Notes: a model not told the origin generated them from the sequence alone. Shown: positions 11,488-22,046, counted from the first letter of the stretch. The stretch is 64,000 bases of DNA from Paracoccaceae bacterium (GCA_021775315.1 JAJFIC010000034.1:17520-81519); one strand, 5' to 3'. A program made the numbers and translations.

Positions 11488-12372
11488 ATGGCGGTTTTTA
11501 ACCTCGGTTCAATCAACGTCGATCATTTTTATAAGGTGCCACATCTGCCGCGGCCGGGGGAAACGCTGGCGGCGACCGCTCATTCTGTTGGATTGGGTGG
11601 CAAAGGCGCAAACCAATCCGTGGCGGCAGCGCGGGGCGGGGCCACGGTTGTCCATATCGGTGCGGTTGGTCGTGATGGTGTCTGGACCGTTGATCGGCTG
11701 CGGGAATTCGGGGTCGGGGTTGACCATATCGCGGTTCTGGAAATGCCTACGGCGCATGCAATCATCAATGTCGATCCGGAGGGTGAAAACGCCATCGTTA
11801 TTTTCAGCGCGGCCAATGTGGCGCAGGACGAAACGCGGATTGAGCAGGCGTTTGCCGATGCATTGGGTGATGATTTTTGCGTTTTGCAGAATGAGACCGA
11901 CAAGGTGGCCTTTGCGGCAGAGCGGGCGCGCGAACAGGGTCTGCGGGTGGTTTATTCAGCCGCCCCTTTTGACGCGGACAAAGTCGAAGAAGTCTTGCCG
12001 TTCATAGATTTGCTGGTGGTGAACGAGGTCGAGGCGCAGCAATTGTCAAACGCGCTGGGCGTCTCGCCAAAAAACCTGCCGGTGGCTGAGGTTTTGATAA
12101 CGCGGGGTGCAAAAGGTGCCGTTTACCGGTCTGGTGGGCAGGAAATTGAGGTGGCGTCGTTTGAGGTTGATCCGGTGGATACGACCGGGGCGGGCGATAC
12201 GTATCTGGGGTTTTTTGTTGCTGGTCTTGACGCTGGGATGGACATTAAGGGCGCGATGACTTTTGCCGCAGCGGCGGCAGCTATTCAGGTGACACGGCCC
12301 GGAACCGCAGATGCAATTCCGGATCTGGTTGAGGTGAAAGCGTTTTTAGAACAACGACTTGGTGGCGCTTAG
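11488..12372 (+). CDS. PfkB-family carbohydrate kinase (ribokinase-like)
   Basis: The protein (294 residues) shows the two PfkB signatures: GGKGANQSVAAARGG near residue 35 and DTTGAGDTYLGFFVAGL near residue 232, the latter with the catalytic Asp. It most resembles ribokinases, but the substrate cannot be fixed from sequence and no ribose transport genes are adjacent. Its ATG abuts the maeB stop (TAAATG), implying translational coupling. It is convergent with dnaJ with only 4 bp between them. Confidence 0.85.
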   Translation: MAVFNLGSINVDHFYKVPHLPRPGETLAATAHSVGLGGKGANQSVAAARGGATVVHIGAVGRDGVWTVDRLREFGVGVDHIAVLEMPTAHAIINVDPEGENAIVIFSAANVAQDETRIEQAFADALGDDFCVLQNETDKVAFAAERAREQGLRVVYSAAPFDADKVEEVLPFIDLLVVNEVEAQQLSNALGVSPKNLPVAEVLITRGAKGAVYRSGGQEIEVASFEVDPVDTTGAGDTYLGFFVAGLDAGMDIKGAMTFAAAAAAIQVTRPGTADAIPDLVEVKAFLEQRLGGA

Positions 12373-12376
12373 GGTC

Positions 12377-13519
12377 TTAACCCTTCATGCCATCCCAAAA
12401 GGTTTTGACCTTGCCAAAGAAATTGGAGCTTTCGGGATTGTTGTCTTTTCCCAAGTCTTCAAACTCTTTCAACAGCTCTTTTTGCTTGGCTGTCAGATTG
12501 ACCGGCGTTTCGATCGCAAGTTCGATATAAAGATCACCCGATGGGCCGCCGCGCAGGGCTGGCATGCCCTTGCTGCGCAAGCGCATTTGTTTGCCGGATT
12601 GGCTGCCTGCCGGGATTTTCACGCGGCTGCGGCCACCGTCGATTGTCGGGGCTTCAATCTCGCCTCCAAGGGCCGCTGTGCCGTAGGAAACGGGGATGCG
12701 GCAGAACAGGTTTTGGGCTTCGCGCTCAAAAATCTCGTGGTTGCGAACCTCGATGAAAATATAAAGGTCACCCGATGGGCCGCCGCGCAATCCGGCCTCG
12801 CCCTCGCCAGCAAGGCGAATGCGGGTGCCGGTTTCGACGCCAGCAGGGATGTTGACCGACAGTGAGCGTTCTTTTTGTTTACGTCCGGCACCGGCGCATG
12901 AACCGCAAGGGTTGTTGATGATCTGGCCGCGTCCGGAACAGGTCGGGCAGGTCCGTTCGACGGTGAAAAACCCTTGCTGTGCGCGAACTTTGCCCATGCC
13001 GGAACAGGTTGGGCAGTTTGATGGTTCGGCACCGCCTTCGGCACCGGTTCCGCTGCAACTGTCACACGCGACAGAGGATTGGACGGAGACGGTTTTTTGT
13101 TTGCCGCTAAACGCTTCTTCCAAGGAAACATGCAGGTTGTAGCGCAGGTCGGACCCGCGTGCCGCACGTTGCGGGCCACCGCGCCCGCCGCCCATGAAAT
13201 CGCCGAACAGGTCTTCAAATACGTCAGAAAACGCGCTGGAAAAATCACCGCCACCGGGATGACCGCCAAAACCTTGGGGTCCACCACCGCCGCCTTCAAA
13301 GGCAGCATGGCCGAACCGATCATAGGCGGCTTTCTTTTCGCCGTCTTTCAGGACTTCGTAAGCCTCGTTCACTTCTTTGAACTGGCCTTCGGCCTCGGGC
13401 TTGTCTTTGTTACGATCCGGGTGCAGCTCCATCGCCTTTTTGCGATAGGCCTTCTTTAGTTCTGCGTCGGATGCGCCTTTGGCTACCCCCAGAACATCAT
13501 AGAAATCGCGTTTGGACAT
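12377..13519 (-). CDS. dnaJ: Chaperone protein DnaJ
   Basis: Type I Hsp40 co-chaperone that delivers substrates to DnaK and stimulates its ATPase. It has a J domain with HPD (LHPDRNKDK) at about residue 33, a Gly/Phe-rich linker ([16 protein letters not shown]), and four CXXCXGXG zinc repeats ([32 protein letters not shown]) between residues 150 and 215. The C-terminal substrate domains complete the 380 residues. It lies 73 bp after dnaK in the same direction, with a strong hairpin between the genes. Confidence 0.97.
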   Translation of the reverse strand: MSKRDFYDVLGVAKGASDAELKKAYRKKAMELHPDRNKDKPEAEGQFKEVNEAYEVLKDGEKKAAYDRFGHAAFEGGGGGPQGFGGHPGGGDFSSAFSDVFEDLFGDFMGGGRGGPQRAARGSDLRYNLHVSLEEAFSGKQKTVSVQSSVACDSCSGTGAEGGAEPSNCPTCSGMGKVRAQQGFFTVERTCPTCSGRGQIINNPCGSCAGAGRKQKERSLSVNIPAGVETGTRIRLAGEGEAGLRGGPSGDLYIFIEVRNHEIFEREAQNLFCRIPVSYGTAALGGEIEAPTIDGGRSRVKIPAGSQSGKQMRLRSKGMPALRGGPSGDLYIELAIETPVNLTAKQKELLKEFEDLGKDNNPESSNFFGKVKTFWDGMKG

Positions 13520-13545
13520 TGGAATTTAACCTACCGAAACTGAAA

Positions 13546-13566
13546 GTCGGCCCACGAAGGGCCGAC
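13546..13566 (-). terminator. Intercistronic hairpin between dnaK and dnaJ
   Basis: GTCGGCCC at 13546-13553 pairs perfectly with GGGCCGAC at 13559-13566 around a 5-nt loop. On the dnaK-dnaJ mRNA it is followed by only a short U stretch (TTTCAGTTT). It could therefore act as a partial terminator or an RNA-processing/stability element that sets DnaK above DnaJ. Confidence 0.55.
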
Positions 13567-13592
13567 AAGTATGGGTTTGTTGACCCGTCAGA

Positions 13593-15512
13593 TTACGAAC
13601 GACGCTCGTCGTCGCCCAGATCTTCGAAATCGGCGTCTACGATGTCTTCGTCAACGGCGCTTGGGCCTTCGTCGACTTCGCTTTCTTCATCGCCCGCGGC
13701 GTCTGCCTGAGCTTTGTAGATCGCTTCGCCAAGTTTCATCGCTGCCTCGGTCAAATCCTGAGTGAGGGATTTGATTTTGCCCGCGTCTTCGGATTCCAAT
13801 GCCTCTTCCAGCACCTTCATCGACAGTTCGATCACTTCGACAGTCGATGGATCGACTTTGTCACTGTGATCTTCCAGCGATTTCTTGGTGCCGTGGATCA
13901 GGCTTTCGGCCTGATTTTTGGCTTCGACCAATTCGCGACGATCTTTGTCCGCCTCGGCGTTTTCTTCGGCGTCTTTCACCATCGCGTCGATATCATCATC
14001 CGACAGGCCACCACTGGCCTGAATTGTGATGTTCTGTTCTTTATTGGTGCCTTTGTCTTTGGCCGAAACAGAAACGATACCGTTGGCGTCGATGTCAAAT
14101 GCCACCTCGATCTGAGGAACGCCACGTGGTGCCGGTGGGATTTCTTCAAGGTTGAACTGGCCCAACATTTTGTTGTCCGAGGCCATTTCACGTTCGCCCT
14201 GAAACACCCGGATGGTCACGGCATTCTGGCTGTCTTCGGCTGTCGAAAAGACCTGCGCCTTTTTCGTCGGGATCGTCGTGTTGCGGTCGATCAGACGTGT
14301 GAACACGCCGCCAAGGGTTTCGATGCCAAGGCTAAGCGGGGTCACATCCAGCAGAACAACGTCTTTCACGTCGCCTTGCAGAACACCGGCCTGAATGGCG
14401 GCGCCCATTGCGACGACTTCGTCGGGGTTCACACCTTTATGCGGCTCTTTGCCAAAGAATTTGGTCACTTCTTCGACCACTTTAGGCATACGGGTCATAC
14501 CGCCGACGAGAACGATTTCGTCAATGTCGCCTTTTGGGATACCGGCGTCTTTCAACGCGGCGGCGCAAGGCTTCATTGTGCGTTTGATCAGGTCAGCCAC
14601 AAGGCTTTCCAGTTTGGCGCGTGTCAGTTTCAGAACCAGGTGCAAAGGCTGACCGCCATTTGGGTCCATCGAAATGAACGGCTGGTTAATTTCTGTCTGC
14701 GAAGCCGAAGACAATTCGATCTTGGCTTTTTCTGCGGCTTCTTTCAGCCGTTGCAGGGCCATTTTGTCTTTGGTCAGATCGACGCCGGATTCCTTTTTGA
14801 ACTCGGCAGCAAGGTATTCGACGATACGCATGTCGAAATCTTCACCACCAAGGAAGGTGTCGCCGTTGGTCGATTTTACTTCAAACAGGCCATCATCAAT
14901 TTCAAGGATCGAAACATCAAAGGTGCCGCCACCAAGGTCATAAACGACGATGGTTTTGCCGCCTTCTTTATCAAGACCATAAGCCAGCGCAGCCGCTGTT
15001 GGTTCGTTAATGATACGCAGCACATCAAGGCCGGCAATTTTACCGGCGTCTTTTGTGGCCTGACGCTGGGCGTCATTAAAATAGGCCGGAACGGTAATCA
15101 CTGCTTCGGTCACTGTTTCGCCGAGATAGCTTTCGGCGGTTTCTTTCATTTTGCCCAGGATAAAGGCGGAAACCTGCGACGGCGAATATTTTTCGCCTTT
15201 GACTTCCAGCCATGCATCGCCGTTTTTACCTTCGACGATATTGTAAGGCACCATTTTCTGGTCTTTGGCGATGGTCGGGTCGTTGTAGCGACGGCCAATC
15301 AGACGTTTGATTGCGTAAAGCGTGTTTTCCGGGTTTGTGACGGCCTGCCGCTTGGCGGCCTGTCCTACCAGACGTTCACCATCGGTGAAGCCGATGATTG
15401 ATGGGGTGGTACGCGCCCCTTCCGAGTTCTCAACAACCTTTGGCTGCGAGCCGTCCATGATTGCGACGCACGAGTTTGTGGTCCCGAGGTCAATACCAAT
15501 TACTTTAGCCAT
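13593..15512 (-). CDS. dnaK: Chaperone protein DnaK (Hsp70)
   Basis: ATP-driven chaperone. The start at 15512 gives the canonical [17 protein letters not shown]. Phosphate-binding and signature motifs [13 protein letters not shown] and [12 protein letters not shown] are present, and the C-terminus ends in an acidic segment ([18 protein letters not shown]) as in alphaproteobacterial DnaK. The protein has 639 residues. The frame is open 99 bp further upstream, but this stretch contains the leader and is not conserved. An RpoH-type promoter lies about 110-140 bp upstream. Confidence 0.98.
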   Translation of the reverse strand: MAKVIGIDLGTTNSCVAIMDGSQPKVVENSEGARTTPSIIGFTDGERLVGQAAKRQAVTNPENTLYAIKRLIGRRYNDPTIAKDQKMVPYNIVEGKNGDAWLEVKGEKYSPSQVSAFILGKMKETAESYLGETVTEAVITVPAYFNDAQRQATKDAGKIAGLDVLRIINEPTAAALAYGLDKEGGKTIVVYDLGGGTFDVSILEIDDGLFEVKSTNGDTFLGGEDFDMRIVEYLAAEFKKESGVDLTKDKMALQRLKEAAEKAKIELSSASQTEINQPFISMDPNGGQPLHLVLKLTRAKLESLVADLIKRTMKPCAAALKDAGIPKGDIDEIVLVGGMTRMPKVVEEVTKFFGKEPHKGVNPDEVVAMGAAIQAGVLQGDVKDVVLLDVTPLSLGIETLGGVFTRLIDRNTTIPTKKAQVFSTAEDSQNAVTIRVFQGEREMASDNKMLGQFNLEEIPPAPRGVPQIEVAFDIDANGIVSVSAKDKGTNKEQNITIQASGGLSDDDIDAMVKDAEENAEADKDRRELVEAKNQAESLIHGTKKSLEDHSDKVDPSTVEVIELSMKVLEEALESEDAGKIKSLTQDLTEAAMKLGEAIYKAQADAAGDEESEVDEGPSAVDEDIVDADFEDLGDDERRS

Positions 15513-15622
15513 TTCAATAGCCCTTTCTTCGAGGCGATTTATGCGAAGGCAGGTCCGCATTCGGCCCCTGCCAACTGATCCCTGTGTCCGTACCGGATTG
15601 GTAACGACCACGTGTTGAGGGG

Positions 15623-15652
15623 TATATAGGTTCGTGGTTTTCGGGCTGCAAG
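15623..15652 (-). promoter_or_regulatory. RpoH (sigma32)-type promoter of dnaK
   Basis: On the minus strand CTTG (15652-15649) is followed after 18 bp by CCTATATA (15630-15623). This fits the alphaproteobacterial RpoH consensus as I know it (CTTG, 17-18 bp, CYTATNT). It leaves a leader of roughly 110 nt before the dnaK ATG. Confidence 0.75.
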
Positions 15653-15756
15653 CGTCTGGGTGGTGGAAAACGCAGGTTTTTGCAGCTAAAAACTGTCATT
15701 CTGCGAATGAATCCCCGGTAAGTAAGGAACTGTTAAGACTTGGCAATGTTGTGGCT

Positions 15757-16377
15757 ATGAAAAATCGGACGCTGAATCCGACGCTTTGCTTGCGTGGAAT
15801 CGATCTTTATCAAGGGGTGTTAAGCCCCGATCAACAGGTCGCGATGGTCGATGATTTGCGTGGCGTTATCCACCAAGCACCGCTTTTTTCACCAGAGACC
15901 CCCTATGGGAAGGCGATGTCTGTCAGGATGACCTCGACCGGGAATTGCGGTTGGTTTTCTGATCGGTCTGGTTATCGGTATGTCGACACACACCCAAACG
16001 GGGCTGCGTGGCCAGATATTCCTGCATCTGTTTTGGCGATTTGGCATAGGTTGGCATCAAACGAGCGTGACCCGGATTGTTGTTTGATTAACTACTACGG
16101 CGAAGGGGCGCGTATGGGTCTGCATCAGGACAAGGACGAGGCTGATTTTGACTGGCCGGTGGTTTCGATCTCGTTGGGGGATGACGCACTGTTCCGGGCT
16201 GGCAATACAGCGCGCGGCGGTAAAACTGAATCGCTTTGGCTGCGGTCTGGTGATGTCATGGTGATGGGCGGGGCTGCGCGGCTGACCTATCATGGTGTCG
16301 ATCGCACGCGGTTCAAAAGCTCGGCCTTGCTGCCAAAGGGCGGGCGGATCAATCTGACGCTACGGGTGGTGACCTAG
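15757..16377 (+). CDS. alkB: AlkB-type 2-oxoglutarate/Fe(II)-dependent dealkylation dioxygenase
   Basis: AlkB oxidatively removes alkyl groups from 1-methyladenine and 3-methylcytosine. The 206-residue protein has the HxD iron motif in LHQDKDEAD near residue 126, the distal iron His in TYHGVDR, and the RxNxTxR 2-oxoglutarate motif as RINLTLR at the C-terminus. I placed the start at ATG 15757 because the next residues (MKNRTLNPTLCLRGIDLY) match family N-termini. The frame is open upstream into the dnaK promoter, which argues against a longer protein. It is divergent from dnaK. Confidence 0.88.
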   Translation: MKNRTLNPTLCLRGIDLYQGVLSPDQQVAMVDDLRGVIHQAPLFSPETPYGKAMSVRMTSTGNCGWFSDRSGYRYVDTHPNGAAWPDIPASVLAIWHRLASNERDPDCCLINYYGEGARMGLHQDKDEADFDWPVVSISLGDDALFRAGNTARGGKTESLWLRSGDVMVMGGAARLTYHGVDRTRFKSSALLPKGGRINLTLRVVT

Positions 16378-16430
16378 GGCTGGAATGGTCCGCTTAAGTT
16401 TGAATCGTGTTGGCGCAAAAAGGAAAAACG

Positions 16431-16832
16431 ATGGTTGGTGAGATGAATTTGAACGCATTGCTGCGCACGATGTCCGCAACGCTTGTCGATGGCCTATACG
16501 TGTTTGCCACGATCTCGGATGGCATAATGCCGGTCGGCGTCCGCCCCAGAATGTTGTTTCAGGAGGCCGAAGGGATGACGCTTGTCCTTTTGAAAGAAGA
16601 GGCCGAGGCCAGCGGTCTGCCCTTTGAGTTCCCCTGCCGAATGATCACTTTGAATGTTCATTCATCGCTAGAGGCCGTCGGTTTTTTGGCGCGCATCACG
16701 ACAGAACTTGCGAAACATGACATGGGGGTGAACCCTGTGTCGGGGTATTTCCACGATCATCTGTTTGTCCCGGATGGCAGGCAGGCGGACGCGATGGCCG
16801 TTTTGCAGGAAATCGCTGACGGTGCCGAATAA
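16431..16832 (+). CDS. ACT-domain small protein
   Basis: A 133-residue protein starting at ATG 16431, behind an AAAAAGGAAAA ribosome-binding stretch. The segment from DGLYVFATISDG to FPCRMITLNVHSSLEAVGFLARITTELA has the look of a tandem-ACT regulatory domain protein (ACT_3-type), a widespread small family without a defined function; an amino-acid-binding role is only inference. It is the last ordinary gene before the aromatic cluster and is convergent with the next gene. Confidence 0.7.
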   Translation: MVGEMNLNALLRTMSATLVDGLYVFATISDGIMPVGVRPRMLFQEAEGMTLVLLKEEAEASGLPFEFPCRMITLNVHSSLEAVGFLARITTELAKHDMGVNPVSGYFHDHLFVPDGRQADAMAVLQEIADGAE

Positions 16833-16850
16833 GTAAAGGCTGGGTGCGGT

Positions 16851-17282
16851 TCAGGTGAGGATGATTCTGCGGGCCAATTGGGTGCGAACGCCATCCGGTA
16901 TCGGCGCGGCCTTCATGGATTTAGGATCGTCTTTGGGCGTTACGCCGTGAACCCGGATCTCGTAACCCTGTGTCACAGACTTGCCGTGCAGTTCGAAATC
17001 ATGCTCAAGCCGGATCGAGCTGTTGCCGAGCTTTGTGACGCGACTTGTGACCTCTAATCTATCGCCATAGCGGGGCAGGGTGCCAAATTCAGCGCCGACT
17101 GCGACCACGGAAAACCCGGTGGAATTGTCTGTGCCTGTGAATTGTTCCGGCCCGAATCCGGCGGCGTTCAACAGACGATGCGCCCCTTGATCCATCCAGA
17201 TGAAAAACTGATTGCTGAACACCCGGCCCATAGGGTCGCATTGACCCCATTCGACATCCAATGTTCGTTTCGCTGTCAACAT
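16851..17282 (-). CDS. 4-hydroxybenzoyl-CoA thioesterase-family protein
   Basis: A hotdog-fold acyl-CoA thioesterase of 143 residues. The N-terminal EWGQCDPMGRVF, with Asp16 in the position of the catalytic Asp of the Pseudomonas 4-hydroxybenzoyl-CoA thioesterase family, is the diagnostic segment. It is transcribed 7 bp downstream of the short-chain dehydrogenase and divergently from the hcr operon. That context suggests it hydrolyses a CoA ester of this pathway, perhaps as a safety valve that frees CoA when 4-hydroxybenzoyl-CoA accumulates. The actual substrate is inference. Confidence 0.75.
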   Translation of the reverse strand: MLTAKRTLDVEWGQCDPMGRVFSNQFFIWMDQGAHRLLNAAGFGPEQFTGTDNSTGFSVVAVGAEFGTLPRYGDRLEVTSRVTKLGNSSIRLEHDFELHGKSVTQGYEIRVHGVTPKDDPKSMKAAPIPDGVRTQLARRIILT

Positions 17283-17289
17283 TGTGGTG

Positions 17290-18036
17290 CTAACCCGCCA
17301 TTGTCAGCCCGCCACTGACGCTCAGAACCTGACCCGTCACATAATTTGACTGGTCCGAGGAAAAGAACAGCACGGCATCAGCAACTTCGGATGGTTGGCC
17401 AAGGCGGCGCAGCGGTGTGGCGCGCACAAAGGCGTCGCGGAATTTTTCCGGTACTTTGGCCAGCAGGGGGGTGTCGGTTGGGCCCGGACAGACGCTGTTG
17501 ACGGTGATGTTGAACCGCGCCATTTCACGTGCCAGCGCCTTGCCAAAGGCAATCGCGCCGCCCTTGGCGCCGGAATAAACCGTTTCGCCCAGACTGCCGA
17601 CGCGCCCGGCATCGCTGGCGACGATCACCACTTTGCCGGATTTGCGTTCCATCATTCCATCCAGAAAGGCACGGGTGACGGCGACCGGTCCCATCAGGTT
17701 CAGATCAATGACTCGCCTCCAGAATTCCGGGCTGTTTTCAACGAAGGGTTCGATTTTCCCCCAGCCCGCGACGTTCACCACGATGTCGATTTCCGGGTTG
17801 ATCGCCAGAACCTGTTTCTGAAAGCTGTTTATGGATTCTTGATCGGTGGCATCCAGACGAACAAAGTCCGCTTTGCCTTGCGTTTCGCGGATGGACTCTG
17901 CGGCAAGCTCGCCCTCTTTTTCGGCAATATCCCCGATGAAAACATGGGCGCCCGCGCCCGCCAGCGCCGTGGCTGTGGCCAGACCAATACCGGACGCGCC
18001 CCCGGTTACGATTGCGGCTTTCCCTGTGAGATCCAT
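17290..18036 (-). CDS. Short-chain dehydrogenase/reductase of the aromatic/alicyclic cluster (BadH-like)
   Basis: Classical SDR of 248 residues. It has a TGGASGIG cofactor motif at residues 11-18, NVAGWG in the place of NNAG, a catalytic Ser region and YSGAKGG (Tyr-x3-Lys) near 152-156, and a C-terminal VTGQVLSVSGGLTMAG. It is likely NAD-dependent because an acidic residue (GDI) follows the second beta strand. The context suggests oxidation of a hydroxyacyl-CoA such as 2-hydroxycyclohexanecarboxyl-CoA (BadH role) or 3-hydroxypimeloyl-CoA; 3-hydroxybutyrate-type activity is also possible. The start at 18036 follows GAAAGGA. Two TetR-type palindromes lie in its promoter region. Confidence 0.75.
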   Translation of the reverse strand: MDLTGKAAIVTGGASGIGLATATALAGAGAHVFIGDIAEKEGELAAESIRETQGKADFVRLDATDQESINSFQKQVLAINPEIDIVVNVAGWGKIEPFVENSPEFWRRVIDLNLMGPVAVTRAFLDGMMERKSGKVVIVASDAGRVGSLGETVYSGAKGGAIAFGKALAREMARFNITVNSVCPGPTDTPLLAKVPEKFRDAFVRATPLRRLGQPSEVADAVLFFSSDQSNYVTGQVLSVSGGLTMAG

Positions 18037-18127
18037 CGTGAATTCCTTTCCGGTCAGGACTGAGACTAGCAATCAGAATCCCCCGAGCAGACGCGGGGGT
18101 TTGAAGGCCTCAAGGACAAATTCTTAC

Positions 18128-18145
18128 TGAATGAATATTCATTCA
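18128..18145. promoter_or_regulatory. TetR-type operator palindrome 1 (hcr/SDR divergent promoter)
   Basis: TGAATGAATATTCATTCA is a perfect 18-bp palindrome about 92 bp upstream of the SDR start. It has the same half-sites as the copies at 18217 and 24592. The sequence resembles the operator known for Bacillus FadR (a TetR-family acyl-CoA sensor). The likely local binder is the TetR protein encoded at 23891-24547. Confidence 0.75.
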
Positions 18146-18216
18146 TGTTGAATTGGTCAACACTTTTTCCGACCACTAGCGTTGACACACGGGGTTTAGT
18201 GCGAATAAGTTTCCTG

Positions 18217-18234
18217 TGAATGAATGCTCATTCA
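18217..18234. promoter_or_regulatory. TetR-type operator palindrome 2 (in front of hcrC)
   Basis: TGAATGAATGCTCATTCA has 7-bp arms TGAATGA/TCATTCA around 4 bp. It ends 31 bp before the hcrC ATG, a position where bound repressor would block the promoter or its clearance. Confidence 0.75.
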
Positions 18235-18265
18235 TGAGCGGAACCGCTGTGTCAGGATCGGGTTA

Positions 18266-18742
18266 ATGGCCTCTATTGTTAAGATGAACGTCAATGGCAG
18301 GGAACAGGAACACCTGATCCCGGACTCTTTGCTGTTGATTGAATTTCTACGTGATCGTCTGGGATTAACCGGGACCAAGCGCGGTTGTGATGGGGGCGAA
18401 TGCGGGGCTTGCACCGTGTTGGTTAACGGCAAACAACGGCTGGGATGCGTAACGCTGGCCAAATCGGTTTCCGGTCAATCCGTCGAAACCATCGAATCCG
18501 TGGAAACACGCGGTCGCCTATCGCGTTTACAACAGGCGTTTCACGAAAAACTGGGCACGCAATGCGGATTTTGCACCCCCGGCATGATCATGGCCGCCGA
18601 AGGATTGTTAAGGGACAACCCCTCGCCCAATGAGGCGGAAATTAAAGAGGCGCTGTCGGGTAATTTGTGCCGCTGCACCGGTTACGTCAAAATCATCGAA
18701 TCCGTTCAGGCGGCGATTGAGCCGGGCGGGGTCAGCCCATGA
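18266..18742 (+). CDS. hcrC: 4-hydroxybenzoyl-CoA reductase, gamma subunit (2x[2Fe-2S])
   Basis: Small iron-sulfur subunit of a xanthine-oxidase-family enzyme that removes the phenolic hydroxyl of 4-hydroxybenzoyl-CoA, giving benzoyl-CoA. The first cluster is a plant-type motif ([18 protein letters not shown] with a later Cys in QRLGC). The second is CGFCTPG...CRCTGY near residues 100-140. Length (158) fits. ATG 18266 follows AGGATCGGG; an earlier in-frame ATG at 18224 lies inside the operator. The 3' end overlaps hcrA by 4 bp (ATGA). Confidence 0.92.
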   Translation: MASIVKMNVNGREQEHLIPDSLLLIEFLRDRLGLTGTKRGCDGGECGACTVLVNGKQRLGCVTLAKSVSGQSVETIESVETRGRLSRLQQAFHEKLGTQCGFCTPGMIMAAEGLLRDNPSPNEAEIKEALSGNLCRCTGYVKIIESVQAAIEPGGVSP

Positions 18743-21063
18743 ACCCGCCCATCAAGAATACAGTTGTCGGCGCACGGGTTCCCCTGATTGATGGCGTTGA
18801 GAAGGTGCGCGGCGTTGCCAAGTACACCGCCGATCTGGCACCAGAAGGCGCGCTTGTCGGGCGGATTTTGCGCAGCCCTTACAGCCATGCGGAGCTGATC
18901 AAAGTTGACACCAGCAAGGCCGAGGCCCTGCCGGGTGTCGTGGCGATCGTTACCGGCAAAGACAGCCCGTTTCCCTATGGGATCGTGCCAATTGCCCAGA
19001 ACGAATTCCCGATGGCGCAGGAAAAGGTGCGCTATCGTGGCGAACCGATTGCAGCCGTTGCCGCCATTGACGAGGCGACCGCATTGGCGGCGCTCGATTT
19101 GATTGAGCTAACGGTAAAAGAGTTGCCGGGGTATTATAACGCCAAGGACTCGCGCGCGGTTGATGCGGTGCAGTTGCACGACAACAAACCCGGCAATATC
19201 GAACGCGATGTCCACAATTCCTTTGGCGATGTTGAGGCCGGTTTTGCCGAGGCTGACTTGCTGGGCGAGGATGATTTCCACTGCGAAGAAGTCACCCACG
19301 CCCACATGGAACCCCATGCGGCGGTTGCCGAATATGACCCCCAGCGCGATCATTTGACCTTTTGGTCGGTGACGCAGGTTCCTTATTATGTGCATCTGAT
19401 GCTGGCCCAATGCATGGACCTGAACAAATCGCGGATCAGGGTTATTAAGCCTTTCGTGGGCGGTGGTTTCGGGGCGCGTACGGAGACCCTCAACTTTGAA
19501 CTGGTCTGTGGAATACTGGCGCGGGCCGCCAAGGGTCGCGTGCGGATGGTATTAAGCCGCGAAGAAACATTCCTGACCCATCGCGGACGACCCGCTGCTG
19601 ACATTCACCTGAAACTTGGACTGGCCAAGGATGGTCGGATCACCGCCGTCAAGGCCGAGATGGCGCAATATGGTGGGGCTTATGGCGGGTATGGCATTGT
19701 TACGATCCTTTATGCGGGCGCGTTGCTGAACGCGCTTTATGATATTCCCGCCGTTCAATATGATGGTTACCGGGTCTACACCAACACGCCACCATGCGGT
19801 GCGATGCGGGGCCACGGCACGGTCGATATGCGCCACGCCTTTGACACCATGCTGAACCGGATGGCGCGCCAATTGGGCCTTGATCCGATCGAAGTTCGCC
19901 GCCGAAACCTGCTGGAGGCCCCGACGGAAACCCCGAATGGGTTGCAGATTACGTCTTATGGACTGCCGCAAAACCTTGACTGGGTGGAACAGGCAAGTGG
20001 CTGGAAGAAACGCAAGGGCAACATGCCGAAAGGCCGGGGTCTTGGCATTGGCTGTTCGCATTTCGTCAGTGGCGCGGCTAAGCCTGTGCAATGGACAGGA
20101 CAGCCTGACGCGGTTGTGAACCTAAAGCTAGATTTCGATGCGGGCATCACCATTCTGACCGGGGCTGCGGATATTGGCCAAGGCTCGTCCACGATTGTGG
20201 CGCAAGTGGTGGCCGAGGTCATGGGCCTTGACTTTTCACGCATCCGGGTGATTTCAAACGACAGCGCGATCACCCCACGCGACATGGGGTCTTATTCTTC
20301 GCGGGTGACCTATATGGTTGGCAACGCCACGCTACATGCCGCCCAAAAGCTGAAGGCGCGTTTGATTGCGGCGGCGGCAACGGCGCTGGAAACCGAGCCG
20401 GAAAATATCGAATGCCTTGGTGAAACCTATCGGGTGATCGACAGTCAGGATAGCGGGATTTCGTTTGAAAAGGTTGTTCAGACGGCGCTGATTGATCACG
20501 GTGCTATAACTGAACGCGGAACATTTACCGTGCCTAAGGCCTTTCAGGGCGGCAAGCATCGTGGTGGGGCGGTTGGTTCGACCATGGGGTTTTCCTATGC
20601 GGCACAGGTGGTTGAGGTCGCGGTAGATACCGATACCGGTGAAATCACGGTGGAAAAGGTTTGGGTGTCGCATGATTGCGGTTACGCGATTAACCCGCTT
20701 TCGGTCGAAGGTCAGGTTCAGGGCGCGATCTGGATGGGCATGGGCCAGGCGATGATGGAGGCGACGCGGTTCCACGAGGGGCTGCCGCTGCATGCCAATT
20801 TCCTGGATTACAGTTTCCCGACCATGATGGACTCGCCCGATATCAAAGTTCACATCGTGGAATCAATGGACCCGAACGGCCCGTTTGGCGCCAAAGAAGC
20901 CAGCGAAGGCGGATTGGCCGGGTTCCTGCCAGCCTTGGCCGAAGCGGTGGCTGAGGCGATCGGAACCGAGATTAACGATATGCCCATAACGCCCGACAAA
21001 GTGATCGAGGCGTTAACCAAAAAACGACGGGCAGACAAGAAACGAAAGCGGGCAGCATCATGA
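18739..21063 (+). CDS. hcrA: 4-hydroxybenzoyl-CoA reductase, alpha subunit (molybdenum)
   Basis: Catalytic molybdopterin-cytosine-dinucleotide subunit, 774 residues, close to the family length. Family landmarks are the N-terminal [20 protein letters not shown] near residue 240, the [13 protein letters not shown] segment near 355, [16 protein letters not shown] near 475 and the C-terminal [14 protein letters not shown] with the conserved catalytic Glu. On these features alone it could be another xanthine-oxidase-family dehydrogenase. The assignment to HCR rests on its beta subunit partner. It is coupled by 4-bp overlaps on both sides. Confidence 0.9.
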   Translation: MNPPIKNTVVGARVPLIDGVEKVRGVAKYTADLAPEGALVGRILRSPYSHAELIKVDTSKAEALPGVVAIVTGKDSPFPYGIVPIAQNEFPMAQEKVRYRGEPIAAVAAIDEATALAALDLIELTVKELPGYYNAKDSRAVDAVQLHDNKPGNIERDVHNSFGDVEAGFAEADLLGEDDFHCEEVTHAHMEPHAAVAEYDPQRDHLTFWSVTQVPYYVHLMLAQCMDLNKSRIRVIKPFVGGGFGARTETLNFELVCGILARAAKGRVRMVLSREETFLTHRGRPAADIHLKLGLAKDGRITAVKAEMAQYGGAYGGYGIVTILYAGALLNALYDIPAVQYDGYRVYTNTPPCGAMRGHGTVDMRHAFDTMLNRMARQLGLDPIEVRRRNLLEAPTETPNGLQITSYGLPQNLDWVEQASGWKKRKGNMPKGRGLGIGCSHFVSGAAKPVQWTGQPDAVVNLKLDFDAGITILTGAADIGQGSSTIVAQVVAEVMGLDFSRIRVISNDSAITPRDMGSYSSRVTYMVGNATLHAAQKLKARLIAAAATALETEPENIECLGETYRVIDSQDSGISFEKVVQTALIDHGAITERGTFTVPKAFQGGKHRGGAVGSTMGFSYAAQVVEVAVDTDTGEITVEKVWVSHDCGYAINPLSVEGQVQGAIWMGMGQAMMEATRFHEGLPLHANFLDYSFPTMMDSPDIKVHIVESMDPNGPFGAKEASEGGLAGFLPALAEAVAEAIGTEINDMPITPDKVIEALTKKRRADKKRKRAAS

Positions 21064-22046
21064 GCATGGGAATGGATTTTGATCTTCTGATGCCGACCAG
21101 TGCGGCAGAGGCAATAGCTTTAATGCAAGAAAACCCGAACGCGCGGTATCTGGCGGGCGGCACGGATTTGGTGCCCAATCTGCGTCGCGGTATAGGCGCG
21201 CCTGACATTCTGATCGGGCTGGATGGGGTCGAGGACCTTAAGGGAATATCTGAGGGCGGCGATTATCTGACCCTCGGTGCCGGAGTTACTCTGGCGGAAC
21301 TGGAGGGCTCCGGTTTGTCCGGGCGGTACGGCGCGCTATCGGCGGCCGTTGATATTGCCGGCCCTGCATTGCGACAGGCTGCGACGATCGGGGGCAATCT
21401 ATGTCTTGATACGCGCTGTATCTTTTACAACCAAAGCAAATGGTGGCGAAACGCCAATCAATATTGCCTGAAACTTGACGGTGATACCTGTCATGTCGCC
21501 CCCAAAGGCCAACGCTGTCACGCGGCGTTTAGTGGCGATCTTGCACCTGCCTTGATGGTTCTGGGTGCCGAGGTTCGCGTCGTTGGCCCAAACGCCGATG
21601 GCTGGAAACCCATCAGTGATCTTTATCACGAAGACGGCCTTGCCCATCTGACGCTTGCGCCGGGCGATTTGCTGGTGGCGGTTCGCCTTCCTGTTGTTTC
21701 GCGCGATTTACGCTCGGGCTATCTGAAATCTCGACTGCGCAAGGCGGTTGATTTTCCTTTGGCTGGCGTGGCTGTAGCGTTGCGGCGTGAAGGGGACGCG
21801 ATCACCGATTTGCGGGTTGGCGTCACCGGAACAAACCCACGACCTTTGCTGTTTGATGGTTTGGTGGGCGGCATGGATCAGGGGCCGAATGATGATGCCT
21901 TAAGTGCGATAACCAAAGAAATCGGTCAAATGATAAAGCCGATGCGCACCACCAACCTGCCTGGATTGTACCGCCGGCAGATGGTTACGGTGCTGACCCG
22001 GCGACTGATTACCGACCTTTACGACGCCGGGGACCGCAAGGAATAA
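21060..22046 (+). CDS. hcrB: 4-hydroxybenzoyl-CoA reductase, beta subunit (FAD and extra [4Fe-4S])
   Basis: FAD subunit of 328 residues with [11 protein letters not shown] and [13 protein letters not shown] motifs. Right after TRC comes an inserted loop with four Cys spaced 16, 8 and 9 residues apart (in TRC, QYC, DTC and QRC). As I recall the Thauera HcrB structure, the unique [4Fe-4S] cluster that makes HCR a reductase is held by Cys 122, 138, 146 and 155, which is exactly this spacing. This is the strongest evidence that the operon is HCR and not an ordinary hydroxylase. It starts inside hcrA (ATGA overlap). Confidence 0.93.
   Translation: MSMGMDFDLLMPTSAAEAIALMQENPNARYLAGGTDLVPNLRRGIGAPDILIGLDGVEDLKGISEGGDYLTLGAGVTLAELEGSGLSGRYGALSAAVDIAGPALRQAATIGGNLCLDTRCIFYNQSKWWRNANQYCLKLDGDTCHVAPKGQRCHAAFSGDLAPALMVLGAEVRVVGPNADGWKPISDLYHEDGLAHLTLAPGDLLVAVRLPVVSRDLRSGYLKSRLRKAVDFPLAGVAVALRREGDAITDLRVGVTGTNPRPLLFDGLVGGMDQGPNDDALSAITKEIGQMIKPMRTTNLPGLYRRQMVTVLTRRLITDLYDAGDRKE

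Noticed and set aside
13866..15401. A long open frame (over 500 codons) antisense to dnaK.
   Set aside because: It is the mirror of a highly expressed, codon-biased gene, shows no protein family pattern, and dnaK on the other strand is certain.
18739..21063. Considered an aerobic-type CO or isoquinoline dehydrogenase large subunit.
   Set aside because: The partner FAD subunit has the four-Cys loop specific to 4-hydroxybenzoyl-CoA reductase.
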